Assembly: GCF_016920785.2 (NCBI RefSeq)
Contig: NW_024609837.1
Location: 50,215,609-50,279,608 of the forward strand
Direction of reading: 5' to 3'
Source: Ixodes scapularis
Taxonomy: Eukaryota > Arthropoda > Arachnida > Ixodida > Ixodidae
Length of the DNA: 64,000 bases
Positions within the stretch are counted from its first letter, which is position 1; each line of letters opens with the position of its first letter. The notes under the pieces are model-generated. The model was not told the DNA's origin, made no database searches, and worked only from the letters and a program-made list of their open reading frames with translations. Of the stretch, positions 11,539 through 24,600 are shown piece by piece. A program made the position numbers and the translations under genes.

Positions 11539-14500
11539 GTAAGCATCTAGCTCAGCTCGCATCCGATGTCCGTGATTTACTCTCTACCCATGTTCCAGGT
11601 GTCTTTCTTTTCGACCAAGGGCATTCGTCTCATCAGGATATCTCTGAAAGCTCTGGAATCGCAGTGACAACTCCGGTGAACACCGAAGATGACATGAGTG
11701 CATCTCGTTCAAGAGGGGGTCATCTAACTTCCAAATACAATAGTCAGAACCTGGACCTAAATTCTGAAGCAATACGTTTCAGGGACAGGATGAACCGGAC
11801 AAGGAGAAGCCCGGGAGATATTAGCGCTATATATGAAGTCTACACGAATCGGAAACGTAACGGAATTTCTGACTACTATAATCCAGCTATCATCGCAACA
11901 CACGTGAACGACTTTCCCTCTATTGCGGCTCTTTTGGATCCCGACCAGAAGCTTTACCTGCTCGTCCACGGATGGCTTGGTTCGATTGCGTCCTTCTCAA
12001 GTATCTCAAGCTCTTCGTCTTCATCTGGCAAGGTCAAGGATGAGGAACTGGCAGACATTAAGGACGAGCTCCTTCGGGTGGTAAGTTAAAACCAACAATG
12101 CACGTACAATTTCGAAAATGTATAAGGCGGTTTCACACGACGTACTTCCGGCTCCAAATTACGCCGGACGATGAACTGTCGTATGTCTTTCTATGCGCCG
12201 AGGTGGTGTTTACACAATCTCGCTGTTTTTGCGTTATGATTGTTTGCGTTTGTTATAGTTGTCAGGAACGTAAAACAAGCGCTGGCTGGCACTTGACCTG
12301 TCTACATGCCAATTTTTATTTAAACATCGGACGAGCAAACGTTCGAGAAGTTTACTCCTCGATTGCCAAAATGGTCGCTACCGATTCCGCCGAGTCGACT
12401 CCGAATGTATAACTAAAACTGGGTAGACATTGCTTTCCGTGGTTCGAATTACGTCTCCCGTCGTATATACTGAGTTCCGTAATCGGCAGAGACACTCGCC
12501 ATCCTTGCGCGTCTCGCCAATACCAAAAACAACGCCAATAACTAAGCGTCTGAATAAAAAAAAAATGGCGAGAGCGGTGGGCGCGGTTCATCAACATGGC
12601 GGAACACGGCTTACCGAAAGTATGGTACCTGGAACGCGTCTCCCACTGATGTGTTTACAGCGCCCCAAACAGTGGTCCCCCGATTTTCGACTCACCACGT
12701 CATGGAAGCGTCTTGCTGTCGCTGGTCGCGATCCTGGCGGCGTCCCAATAGCTGTGGTGCGGGTGGCAGACGTCTGTTCCGCTGCAGGTTGCTCTCCAGG
12801 GGCCCTAATCTGGACACTTGGCGGAAAAGTTGGCGAGAAATTCGGCGGCTATGATTGGCCGGTGCCAAGGTCAAGTGTGGCATTGGCCAATCGCTGCCGC
12901 CAGATTTCTCGCCGTCGTCTTCGCCAAGTGTCCAGCTTAGGGCCCCAGTATGGCAGTCCGCGGAAGCTTGGACAGTCCGAAATTGGGACGCCGCGACGAC
13001 AGCTACACTCGCGGTCGCTCGTGCTTTTCGCTAGCATTTCTACGGCCAACCGCCAGAATAGCGACCACCGACAGCTCGACACTCAGGCGTCTGCGACGTC
13101 ATTTGTTTGCCATTTCTGAACCACTTTTTGTTGTATGGGCGACATGAGACGCTAAACACACCAGTCAGAGACGCACTCCAGGTACCATACCAAAAGTGAA
13201 AGAGCGTTCCGTTGAACCGCCCTATATTTATTTTTAAGTATCCGCAGGCTTTTTAAACTACGGGACGCTTAGGAGGGGACGAGTTTCGACAAGCATGTTC
13301 CTCGCTAAGGTTTATTGTGGAACTGTTAGCTAAACTGAGCTTCCTTTTTTAAGGAACTTTATGATTTCTTTGTACTGATGGTGCAGCTGTAAGTTTTGTT
13401 TTGAGATGACAATTTGCGGAGCTTTTTAAAGTGTCTTGCTGAGATTTTGTCTTTGCGTACGATAACTCCTTGGCGCATCAGAAGGACGTCTCATGCTCGC
13501 ATCAAAACTTGGCCTGGCGTAGAATCCGATAATCATAAACAAATGGTGGCTGTCTTCACTTTCTCGGACTGAAGTGTAAGTAGTAACGATGTCATATTGT
13601 TCAGATATAAAGATGACAATAAAACACACACACACACACACACACGCACTTGATGTTCGGGGACAATTAAAATAAATCAAAGCGAGAACTTAGCGATTCT
13701 TCGTGACCATTCCCGGAAAAACTTCACATTTCAAAGATTTTCTTACAGGTAGATTCCATGTGTGATATATATTGTATTTCTTTACGTAGCTAAGGTTATG
13801 TTTTATGCTTCTTAATCACATGTGTCAAGCGGAGGGTTTCATTGGACCTGAAAAGAAGTTTGCCGTAAAGGTCTAACCGTTCGTTTCACAACAATTGTAG
13901 GCGTGATCACAGGCGGAAATGATACAGTGAGTTCGCCGAAACAGTGTGAATCATGACGCATTCGCGATACTTCAAACAGCCGCTTCTTTGAGTTATTATC
14001 AAGATACACCCTAAGAATGCCCGAACGCCTAACATACCCCAGGGTACTCGAACAGCCAGTCACTGCGATCTACGTCGGGAGTTCCACGAATGACCTGAAA
14101 AAAATATATTTCCACCGAAATATGAAGTGTGAAGCTGAGCAACTCGAAACGCCCTTCGCAGTGTTTCATAGAAAACTTAATATTTAGTTACGTAACTTCG
14201 GCTTCAGCATTAGAGGTTTGAGGAAAGAGCCTCTCAAGTTAATGTGCGGGAAAGTACATGCACGGGCATCTTTAGGCGTATAAACTATTTTTTTTTTTTG
14301 TTATGAAGAGAGAAAACGCTTTCACATAAAAATAAGTCAGTAAAATATATATATATTTGTTTGCAGAACGCAGGAGAAAATTTGTTTTCCTGCTTTGTTG
14401 TATACTTCTAAGGGCCCCATTAAATGGCTAAGCTATATTGGCCCTCGACTCGCTAAACAGAAAGTTGAGGTTGACGTTTACGAAGCGAGCCGACTGGACG

Positions 14501-17500
14501 CTCACGAAGATTGCACCGCGCTTTTCTTCTCCGAAGTCCAATCCGCGCGCTGCGCAAACTTTCGGCTCCAACTTTGCGTTTGACGAGTCCAGAAACCAAG
14601 AATATGACTACACATGAAAAAAGCGTGGCGCGAACTGGGGCGATAAGCATGACTTCATTTGCAGATCTTCCCTGCGCCGTTCATATGTTAAGTGCGAAAG
14701 CACTTGTTTGGTCAGTTCCCCATGGAAAATTCTACTCTGTAACACGAAAGGAATCCACGTGGGCGGGTGCGTTGTAAGTGTGTAAATATAAAATCCAGAA
14801 CACACCTTAAAGTTCCCCTACGGGTTTATAACTCAGGACCACAAGATGGAAAGCTTTAGAAGCGGTAGTCAGTAAAAGTTCGTCAACCGCAGCTTCGGTT
14901 GGTGAATATTTCGTTCTCCAAGTCGCACCGCGGAACATTAAGTGGCGCCAGCGGGTGGCTCGGACGTTTTCTCTCTCTGTACGTGGGCTCGTGCTGCCAA
15001 GGCGCAATCAAGCGGAAAGATCCCGCGCGCATTTCCGCCACTGTGCAAGGATTGCACAGCTTTCAACAAAGGGCCCACTCTCGAAGGAGATCATGGTATA
15101 TATTACCACTCACAAATATCCGCAGAAACTAACTGGTATTTGTAGAGAAGAAGCGACATCAGGGGCCTCAGTTTCTGTTGTGACAAGTATGGAGTAAAGG
15201 TGCTTAACGACGAAAAAATGAAACCACTGAAAACATTATACATATTAATAGAGCGCGTCGAAAAATACAAATATCTGAAGGTATTGCACAGTGAGTGAAG
15301 CAAATATCTAGAGAAAGATAAAGTAAATATAATTATGAAAGAGAAAAGTGAAAGCTGCTTACAACTCCCTGTAACGCCGAATTAGAGCGCAGCTCTTGAG
15401 GAGGAGGAGGGAAGGGCACTGGGGGGGGGGGTTAAACTAACCAGGGGGGGTCACGTGATCTTGGGGGGTCACGTGACCTTGGGGGTCACGTGACCCCCAA
15501 TGCCGATGATGTCATCACTGACGTCATCAGTGACGATGACGATGCGGGTACCGATGACGTCATTAGTGACGTCACTGAAGACTTCACCAGTGATGACGAT
15601 GACGATGCGAATGTCGGTGACGTCATCAGTGACGTCGCTGATGACGTCATCAGTGATGATTACGATGACGATGCGGATGTCGGTAACGTCATCAGCGATG
15701 ATGACGATGACGATGCGGATGCCGGTGACGTCATCAGTGATGATGACGATGACGATGCGGATGCCGGTGACGTCATCAGTGACGATGACGATGTGGATGC
15801 CGGTGACGACATCAGTGACGTCACTGATGACGTCATCAGTGATGATGACGATGACGATGCGGATGTCGGTAACGTCATCAGTGATGATGACGATGACGAT
15901 GCGGATGCCTGTGACGTCATCAGTGATGATGAAGATGGCGATGTGGATGCCGGTGACGTCATCAGTGATGATGACGATGTGGATGCCGGTGACGTCATCA
16001 GTGATGATGACGATGACGATGTGGATGTCGGTGACGTCATCAGTCGCGATGACGTCATTGGGGGGTCACGCGACATCGGCGGGGGTCACGTGACCTAAGG
16101 GGAGTCACGTGACTTCGGGGGGTCACGTGACCTCGGGGGGGGTCACGTGCCCCCCACGAGGTCACGTGGCCCCGGTGGGGGGGCTCGCGCGGTGCATTAT
16201 GGGACATTTCCCATGATGCACCGGGGTCACGTGACCTCGGGGGGTCACGTGCCCCCCACGAGGTCACGTGACCCCGGTGGGGGGCTCGCGCGGTGCATTA
16301 TGGGACATTTCCCATGATGCACCGGGGTCACGTGATCTTGGGGGGGTCACGTGCCCCCCCACGAGGTCACGTGACCCCGGTGGGGGGCTCGCGCGGTGCA
16401 TTATGGGACATTTCCCATGATGCACCGCGCGGTTACGCCGACGCCGACGCCGACGCCGACGGCGACGCCGACGCCGACGGCGACGCCGCTCAAGCCGGAA
16501 ACGGGCCCCTAAGAGCTGCGCTCTAAAATACGTTCAGTTTTCTCGAAACTCAATGCAGGAATTAGATACAAAGTGGTCAGGGGTATGTGGAAAGTTGTGA
16601 TTGGCCTGGAGTTTCTTTTTTAAATGGGGTACTGCGCTGGGTGTCAAGCGCATATATATACAACAACAAAAAATACAAAACCAACGAACTCAACCCCCAG
16701 ATGACCTTTAAATTTCTATCATGGGGCCAAGCGGTCTAGCTCAGTGGACACTGAAGTAAAAGAAGCAGGAGGAAAATTGTGTGTGTCTCTGAGTGTGTCA
16801 GGGGGAAGGGGGGGGGGGGGGGCGGGGGAGGCAACATAATTTCGGTTTAGCGATGTATAGTTAACAAGAACAGGACATAAGACAGAAACGGGCGTTTGAT
16901 AATTCACAGCGAAGATCTTTAGTGTGTGAACCTAGAACTGGCTTGTTAAATTAAAAAAAAAAAATAGACACGTATGTGCCACATTTTATAATGGTAGCGA
17001 AACGCAAGAACATATTTATTTATTTATTTATTTCAAATACCCTAAGGGCCCGAGGGCATTGCAGAGAGGAGTGGGTTACAAGGCGACATCAAAAGCAAAC
17101 AAACAACAATCCTAAGAATGAAAGAAATACATAATAATGAAATGCTAAAAGTTATCACTGTTAAGGCATTGTTTAAAAGCGATGGAATCGTAAATGGATG
17201 CCACAGACGCTGGAAGGTGGTTCCATAAGACCGTGGTCTGAGGTATAAATGAACATATGGTTTTGAAGTGCACGGGACTTTGTTCTGGGCTCCCTGAAAT
17301 GGTAGCAGTAGTGGCGGGAGCGCTGGATTTTGCTGGCGATAGGTGAAAAAACGAAGAAGCAGGAGATTATAATCCCAAAACAGAGGTTAGACGATTGTTG
17401 CATGTGGTCTAGAAGAGCACGATTATACACAAAATCTGGGGCAGATAATTCAGCGAGGAACGGAATTTGTAGCCAAATTTAAAGCGGAGGGATGGGGTTT

Positions 17501-20500
17501 GGTAAATGTTTACGGGCTACGTGGCGCAAGCCACCGCTTCACTCAAAGGGGAGAATGCAACATACCAACCATCCATTCATAAATCTATGCCAGAAGACAT
17601 AAAGTGCTGAAAGTGCTCTAATCGTCTATGTCACAACGCAGGTTCGGGTCTGCTGGATTTGTTTTAGGTTCTCAGATAAGCTCTCAAGTTTGTGTAACAT
17701 GTGGTATTATACTTGAGTGTTAGTGCCCACCCCACGGTTAGTTTCAGAATTCCTCCCAAGTATGAAAAAAAAAATTTTTCTTTTGCTTTTCCTACTAGAA
17801 ATTATACACTCACGAATGTTGAGCATGAGAAATGCACCACCTAAAGACACCTTTGTAGAAACACTACATTGCATTTAGTATATTAGCTTAATTACATGCA
17901 TTCTTAATCCCCAAAAGCGATTCAACACACCCTATATTTGTGGCCGCTATTATCTACCGAGTAAGCGGAACAGATCGTTGGCTTAAAGGCCGCTTTACAG
18001 AATCGGTTTCTGCCGGGCAGAAAACCGGATCCCAGCTTCCTTCTTTACATTCCCTCTCGCACACTTCTCTCCTCCTATTCCCATAGGAGCGAGCCTCTCA
18101 GCTACTCCCCATAGAAAGGAGGAGGGTCTCCCTCTTTCTCGAATGGAAAGGAAGAATTGAGGAAGGGCTTTGTCCTTTCTGCTTGTTGGTCCGTCTTTAA
18201 ACGCTGTCGCGTCATAAGCTTTTACTATAAAGTTATTAGGGAGGAAGACAGCTTTCGCTGGAGGTGGCTCGGTGTTCGAATGCCCTTGCATGGCACGTGG
18301 AAGCGTGGCCCTGGCTTGGGCCTCACTTACTCGTTCGCTCGCGTCGGCGTAGCCTCGAAGTCGATACAATATACTTTTGTCTCACCTTAGTATGTACTAA
18401 CTGCGAAGGTTGTGCAAGCGCGAACGGCTAGCTTTGACTGCCTTGACTGGAGCGCTCGCTGCACGATCTCTCGTGCAGGCGCCGACACTTAATCCAAAGC
18501 AACTATCTCGCGTTTTTGGCATGCACGGCTAACAATAGTCCAAGCGAAGGTGAGACAAAGTATACACCCACATTTTATCTTTTATTTTGCGCGCAGGAAA
18601 ACGCCACTGTTATCGTGGTGGACTGGTTCGAAAAAGCCAAGGATTTCTATTCCGATGCGAAGCGGTCTGCGAGGAATATGGCCTACGGACTGGCGTGGCT
18701 CGTGAAGACGCTGGTCGAAGCCGGTGCTCTCAAAGTGTCCAATGTGCATTACATCGGTCACAGCCTCGGGGCCCAGGCGGCAGCATACTTCGCACAGAGC
18801 CTCAAGTCAATCTTGGATGGTCAAAAGATAGGCAGGATTACAGGTGAGCCAACTCTTCTTTCCTGATTACATTTGTCACACCAAATCAAATCACATCTTT
18901 ACGGAGAACTACTTGATATATTGAATGATTCATTGGTCTTATTTTGACACAGTTGTCAAGGAGGGTGGGACAAAAAGGTAATCAAAATCACCTGACCGTG
19001 TCCCAACCACCGGTAGAGAAACAGGCCGCAGGCCTACAAATTTGAAACAGAAAAAGAAAGAATAAGCCCTTAACATTTTCTTAAAAAAACAAAAACAAAT
19101 TTTATGAACCAGTTAATCATTGAAAATGTGTTTGTTGGGGATATGTGCAATATAATTACAGCAGAACTTTTCAGTTTTGTGAGCAGTTCTTACTCAGGGC
19201 TTTAGACGTTCCCTATATAGTCAGCCGTGTCATCATCGGTATATTATTCATCATCTTCATTTTTGCAATCATCACCATCGGGCGGCTGAAAGCCAGTGTT
19301 GGTGGTAACGCATCAGAAGTAACGGCGTTGCCCATCAGGTTAGGTTTTTTCGGTAACGTAGTTTAGCACTCGTTACGTTTTTGAGACAGTAACAGATAAC
19401 GTACTTAGGCTGCTTATTTCGGGTAACGGGTAACCTAGTTACGTTTCTCGTTGCATCGTCTTCCCAGAGCCTTAAAAATATCCACTTTATATATATATTT
19501 TTTTGTGTTTCTAGGTTTCAAGTCATATTACTTTTTGTTGCGGGCCAACAAAATTCTGAAGGCGCACTCTTCGCTGCTCTTGCAATGCAACATAGATATG
19601 GCGTTTATGCCTACCTGTAACGTCAAAGCAGTAAACGTTTTATTTCATAAATAAAGTAGCTCAAAAGAGCGTGCATTACCTTTTATCCGTAACGGTTACC
19701 GCCTTCCTCTATTTTGAGCTAACCCGTAACGTTAACCTGTGGCCTCTATTTTGAGGTAAGGTAGGTCGGCGACTTGTTACTTTTATTTGGATGTAACGAG
19801 TAACCTATTTCGTTACTTTTTTGGGGTAACGCCTCCAACGCTGCTTGAGACAGCCCAAAATATTCTAATCTGCTCTGCGTCCCGAACGGTCACTTTAAAA
19901 ATAATTTCAAAAATGAACGCGGTTTTTATTATATAAGTGGTGGCAGCGTGCCCTTTTCTTACAGTATCATTTCAAAGCCGGGCAATTCAGTGTTCATACA
20001 AACCGATATGGTTCCACCAAACCTTCGGAAAGGGCAAGAATAAGTCATACTTCCTTTTGGGCTTTGTTCGCAGCGTTTACTGGAAACAAATCGAAATATG
20101 TCTAAAGATGTCGTCTTTCTTTCGAATGTGAGATTTCGTTGGACATTCAAAATGTGTTCTTCGTTCTCTTTTTTTTTTTTTTTTACTTTTTCCTCCGCAA
20201 CGCATCTTTTGCGTCCCCCGCTCAAGCCTTCTTGGCGTTTGTAGACATTACTTCCCAAAAGGTGCAGAAATTGTAATAAAATTATATTGTACCGTATTTT
20301 ATGCTGACGTCCAGAATTTAGAGAGCACATGTAGAGAGAGAGGGCTGGTTACTGCATGCGCATGAGCGCTTCTACCATATTTTTTTAAACTCTTGTCGCA
20401 CTTGGTGTAGAATAATACGCTAAGGCAAATGTCACTTGAAAAAAAAAATTTCCTTAGTAAAAACTAGGTGCCCCTAAAACAATCTCACACAAAGAACATG

Positions 20501-21626
20501 TTGGCGAATGCCTGCCTCATCACCTCATGAACAAGACTGTATAATACAGATATCATTATTAACATTATCTCTACTTCTCAAAAATTGTCAAGTATTTTAA
20601 TAACAAACAATCCGGAAAAGAGAATTCCTTGTACAATCCGCACTTGTAGATAGATCGCACCACGCAACATTTAAACTTTTAAACATGCGCGATTCCCGGA
20701 CTATAGCCTGGAAACGACGGTAAAGCCATCGCTTCAAGGCGACAGTCCGCTGATATAAGAAAGCTTACAAAGTTCACAACTTCTCGGCGAAACGCGGTTT
20801 TATTCGCGAGGCATCTTGGGGATGCAAATAATTTAAAGTAGTTTTACATTACAAACGGTGTTCTCAGCTTTGCAATATGAGTGAGGCAAATTGTACATTG
20901 ACTTGCTAATTTAGAATCCCCGAATTGTTGTAATATATATATATATATATATATATATAGAAAGTGTTTTTTTATTCTTACACATTTGTTTAAAAAAAAC
21001 GTGAAAGCTACACTTATGCGGTTTCTGCTGCTGGGTTATACGGCCAGGCGGACATTATGTGGGTGGCTAATCTTTGGGACAAGACGGCTAATTAATTAAA
21101 ATTCGTACTAACTTTTTAATTCATGGAAATAGCAATATGGTTCCAATTGAAAACCTGCTGAGCATCATCCAAAACCCCTAAGTCAGTAATTTTTAGAAAG
21201 ACTTTGAGCGCGTGAGAAGCGCAGTAGTGCGCTGAAGTTACCACTCGTGGAGCGATTGCAAGGCTGGGGCAAGATAAGAGACGGAAATATTGCGCGGGCG
21301 CCATACCGCAACCGCTAGCCTTATACCTGCTCCACGAGTGGTAACTCTAGTGCGCTACTACGCTTCTCACGCGCGGAATGTTTTTTCCGAAAATGACTGA
21401 TTTACTGATTTAGGGGTTTTGGATGAGGGTGAGCAAGTTTCTAATTGAAACCATATGTCTATTTTAAAAAGTGAATTAAAAAATTTTAATCAATTAGCCG
21501 CCTTGTCCCAAAGATTAGCCATCCATATAATGTCCGCCTGGCCGTATAACCCACCTGCACAAACCGCATGAGTGTAGCTTTCAAGGCTTTTTTTAAACAA
21601 ATCTCTAAGAATAAAAAAAAGACACC

Positions 21627-21682
<56 letters not shown>

Positions 21683-24600
21683 GAGGTTACGTGCAGGGCA
21701 ATACTACAGTAGAGTGAGAGATTGGAGTTGATGTACGTGACATTTTAAGTACTATGTTAGTCGTAGACTGAATAGAGATTTATACGCCAGGATTTTAGAA
21801 TGAACCTGTGTTTTTCAGTATGAGTGCAACAAAACGCTTCTACTTTAATAATCAAGGGGCTTAAGAAAAGTATCCAAGCATACGATTTTTTTTTGCTAAC
21901 AAAACATTCAGTGTGAGTTTTATTTTATAGGAAAGTTGTATATACACTCTTTAAATTATTTGTACAAGGAGGCGTTTTCAAAAGCCTGTTCATAGGCGAA
22001 AGTTCAGATGACTTACATTCCCAGGGGAAACGCACTATTTTCAATAAACTTTCTCTTTCTTGCATCACGTCAAGAGCAACTAGCCTGTAAATTATACTGG
22101 ACTATTAAAAAAAAAAGAATCGCGTAAAGCATTCATTGGCTTACAGAACGCGACTTTTGGATTGGCAAGTCGTAAATATAAACCAAAAATACAAAAATGT
22201 ACAGAATGAGAGATTTGCGGCAAACCAGGGTTAATGGGGTGGATGGTGAATAAAGGATATTTGCAGTTTCAAAATGTTATCAGGTGATGAAGTACTCCAA
22301 TCAATATAAATATTATATTGAACACTGACTAGGCTAACCTTCCATGGCAAGACATTGTACAGCAAATTATTAATGGTATGGGTATTGCAGTGTTTCTATA
22401 ACACAAAATTTACTTTCGCCGTTTTTGTGCATACCCAGGCTAGGCAGAATTTAAAACAACCCCCCTCAAAAATTAAAAAAAACGATATAAATACAGTTTT
22501 AACCAGAAGGTTCAACCTCAGCCTTACTGCGACGTAAAAGCAAATACTCATGCAAAGTAATTACGCAAAACATTTCGAAATATTTAAAGTACTCGTATAC
22601 ATACAGAATTAAAAACATAGTCATAAGAAATAGCAAACGCCTTATTACGCCATCAATATAAAACACGTAAGGGAATACATATCTAAAACCACATTTTGTG
22701 ACACTGCAATGATTTTCAAACAATCGCACTAAAAGAAAACGGAAATCACGTTTCGTACTTTTGACGAAATCTTAATGATTTCTTCGGTGTTCGCAAGGAG
22801 GGTATACTCATAAGTTACTCGGTAATTAAAAAAAACGCAATATATGTAATATATATATATATATATATATAAGTTATATACCTTAATTAAAATACACCTT
22901 GTTTAGTGCATGTTTTTCGTACATTTGAGGTTTCTCTTTTTCTACCTCAATTCTTAAGCTTTTATCGTTGTAATGCCCAATTAATATTAAATACTCGTGC
23001 AGTTTAGGACATCAGAGTATACCCAATCCAATATTTTTATCAGTGCCCTCTACATTCTAATACTGCCCCCATACGCAATGTCATAAGCAAGTTTCTTGAG
23101 GAGCGTGTGTAGGCCTAGTTTCTTATTTTCTAGGTATTGACTATACACGATAACACCGTATTACAAACACGACTTACTATATCCCGTTTCATTTTAAATG
23201 CAGACGCAGCCGACGCTACGACCTGATAAGACAAGTCAGAAAACGCCCGAAACGCGCCATCGTGGTGTTTGTCATGTTTCTTTCCATGTTTCATTGTAAC
23301 TGAAGCAAGCATGTAAGCAAAAAAAAAAAAAAAACATAATGACTTTGCGCTTTCCACGCTGCATGTTTGTTCCCATTAGCCCGTAGCGTCGGCTGTGTCG
23401 GGAGTTATGCGCGAGACACATGTACGACGAAACCTTCCGATCCGACGTGCGGACTGCCGGAATGACCTTAGGGGGGAGAGGGTTTTCGTAGCATCGGAGA
23501 GCGTTGAAAACCCTCGCCTCCGACCGTCGTATTGCGCGGTCGGACGTCGGATCGGACGGTTTCGTCGTACATGTGTTTCGCGCTTTACGTTGAAACTAAG
23601 TCTAGGGCCACATAAACCGTATATGTATCATTCAGCTCACACGCACTTTTTAAACGAGAAAGGTAACACCCATTTTGTTAAAGAACTCCATTGGCTGGTT
23701 TTATAAAATATTTTTGGAAAACATATACCTAGCTACTTTGCCAATTGTTCATTGGGTCAAATCAAATTGGGGGGTTTTACGTGCCAAACCAACGTTGGGC
23801 ATCTGGCAGGCCCCAGCGGAGGACTCAGGATTAATTTGGACCACCTGGGGATCTTTTGGACGTGCAAGTTCAAGTTCAGTTACACGGCTCCTCCTCCGCA
23901 ATAAGCCTCCGTCATATTGCGGGCACCTCGGCTGGGATTCGAACCCGCCACATGGGCATCCATAGGCCAGCGCTCTCGCCTCGGAGCCACCGAGGCGGCA
24001 TGTTCATTTGGTAACAATGTACCAAGTGAACATGCCATTTGTTTAGAGGTTGTCCCTTTGTGTTGGTAGTGACTGTCTGGAGGGTGTGGCGGTTGAACTG
24101 GTTAGAGTTGCCCCTTTGTGTTGGTGGTGGGCTGTTTGTGGACTATATAAGGAGGAGGACTGAATAAACCTGGTAGCTGAGTTTGGGACGTCGTCCTGTC
24201 CCGTTCTGTTTCTTCGACTTTTATCTTTTTTTCTACCCCAGTCTCAGGTATATTCAACATGGTTAACAATGTACAGTTGCATGCACTCCCTTGACGAAAA
24301 TTAATTGAATGCTTGTCGTTAAACACGTTTGTGGGGATGGCGGTAGCACATTAGCTATGCGGTGTTTCTTGTTACTCTAATGACATTGTCCGAGAACCTA
24401 TCTGATAGCATGTCCATGTATTTTTGAAGTATCGTAGTTGCCTTTCCACGACTTCCATATGGTGATAATTCCGCTGTATTGTATGCACATGGGAAGTTGC
24501 TATACTTTATAGGTAGGGTTCCGTATTTACAGCAAAGTGCGATAGACCGCGATAAAGAATACCCGAAGTGGTCTTCTTAAAATTAAGGAAGACAAAACAA

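Larger units (their letters stand above)
15348..16529 (+). mobile_element. GAGCGCAGCTC-ended element, copy B (CRE array)
   Basis: Left border GTGAAAGCTGCTTACAACTC, then TTAGAGCGCAGCTCTTGAGG. Right border GCCGGAAACGGGCCCCTAAG, then AGCTGCGCTCTAAAATA. Order inside: GGA-rich leader, poly-G, CACGTG-rich stretch, CRE array, CACGTG/GTGC array, (GACGCC)n stretch. Copy E at 61.2 kb has the same order in inverted orientation, with near-identical array edges. The element lies in intron 2 of the lipase gene, in the sense strand. Confidence 0.8.

Noticed and set aside
12430..13119. 229-codon plus-strand frame
   Set aside because: It crosses a 571-bp palindrome and has no family signature; overlapping frames are open on both strands.
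15490..16098. 202-, 197- and 138-codon frames in the first CRE array
   Set aside because: The 42-bp unit is a multiple of three, so several frames are open on both strands; no independent coding signal.
18157..18390. Extra lipase exon before exon 3
   Set aside because: The open frame has no lipase motif, and exon 2 joins exon 3 in phase 0 with continuous family similarity.
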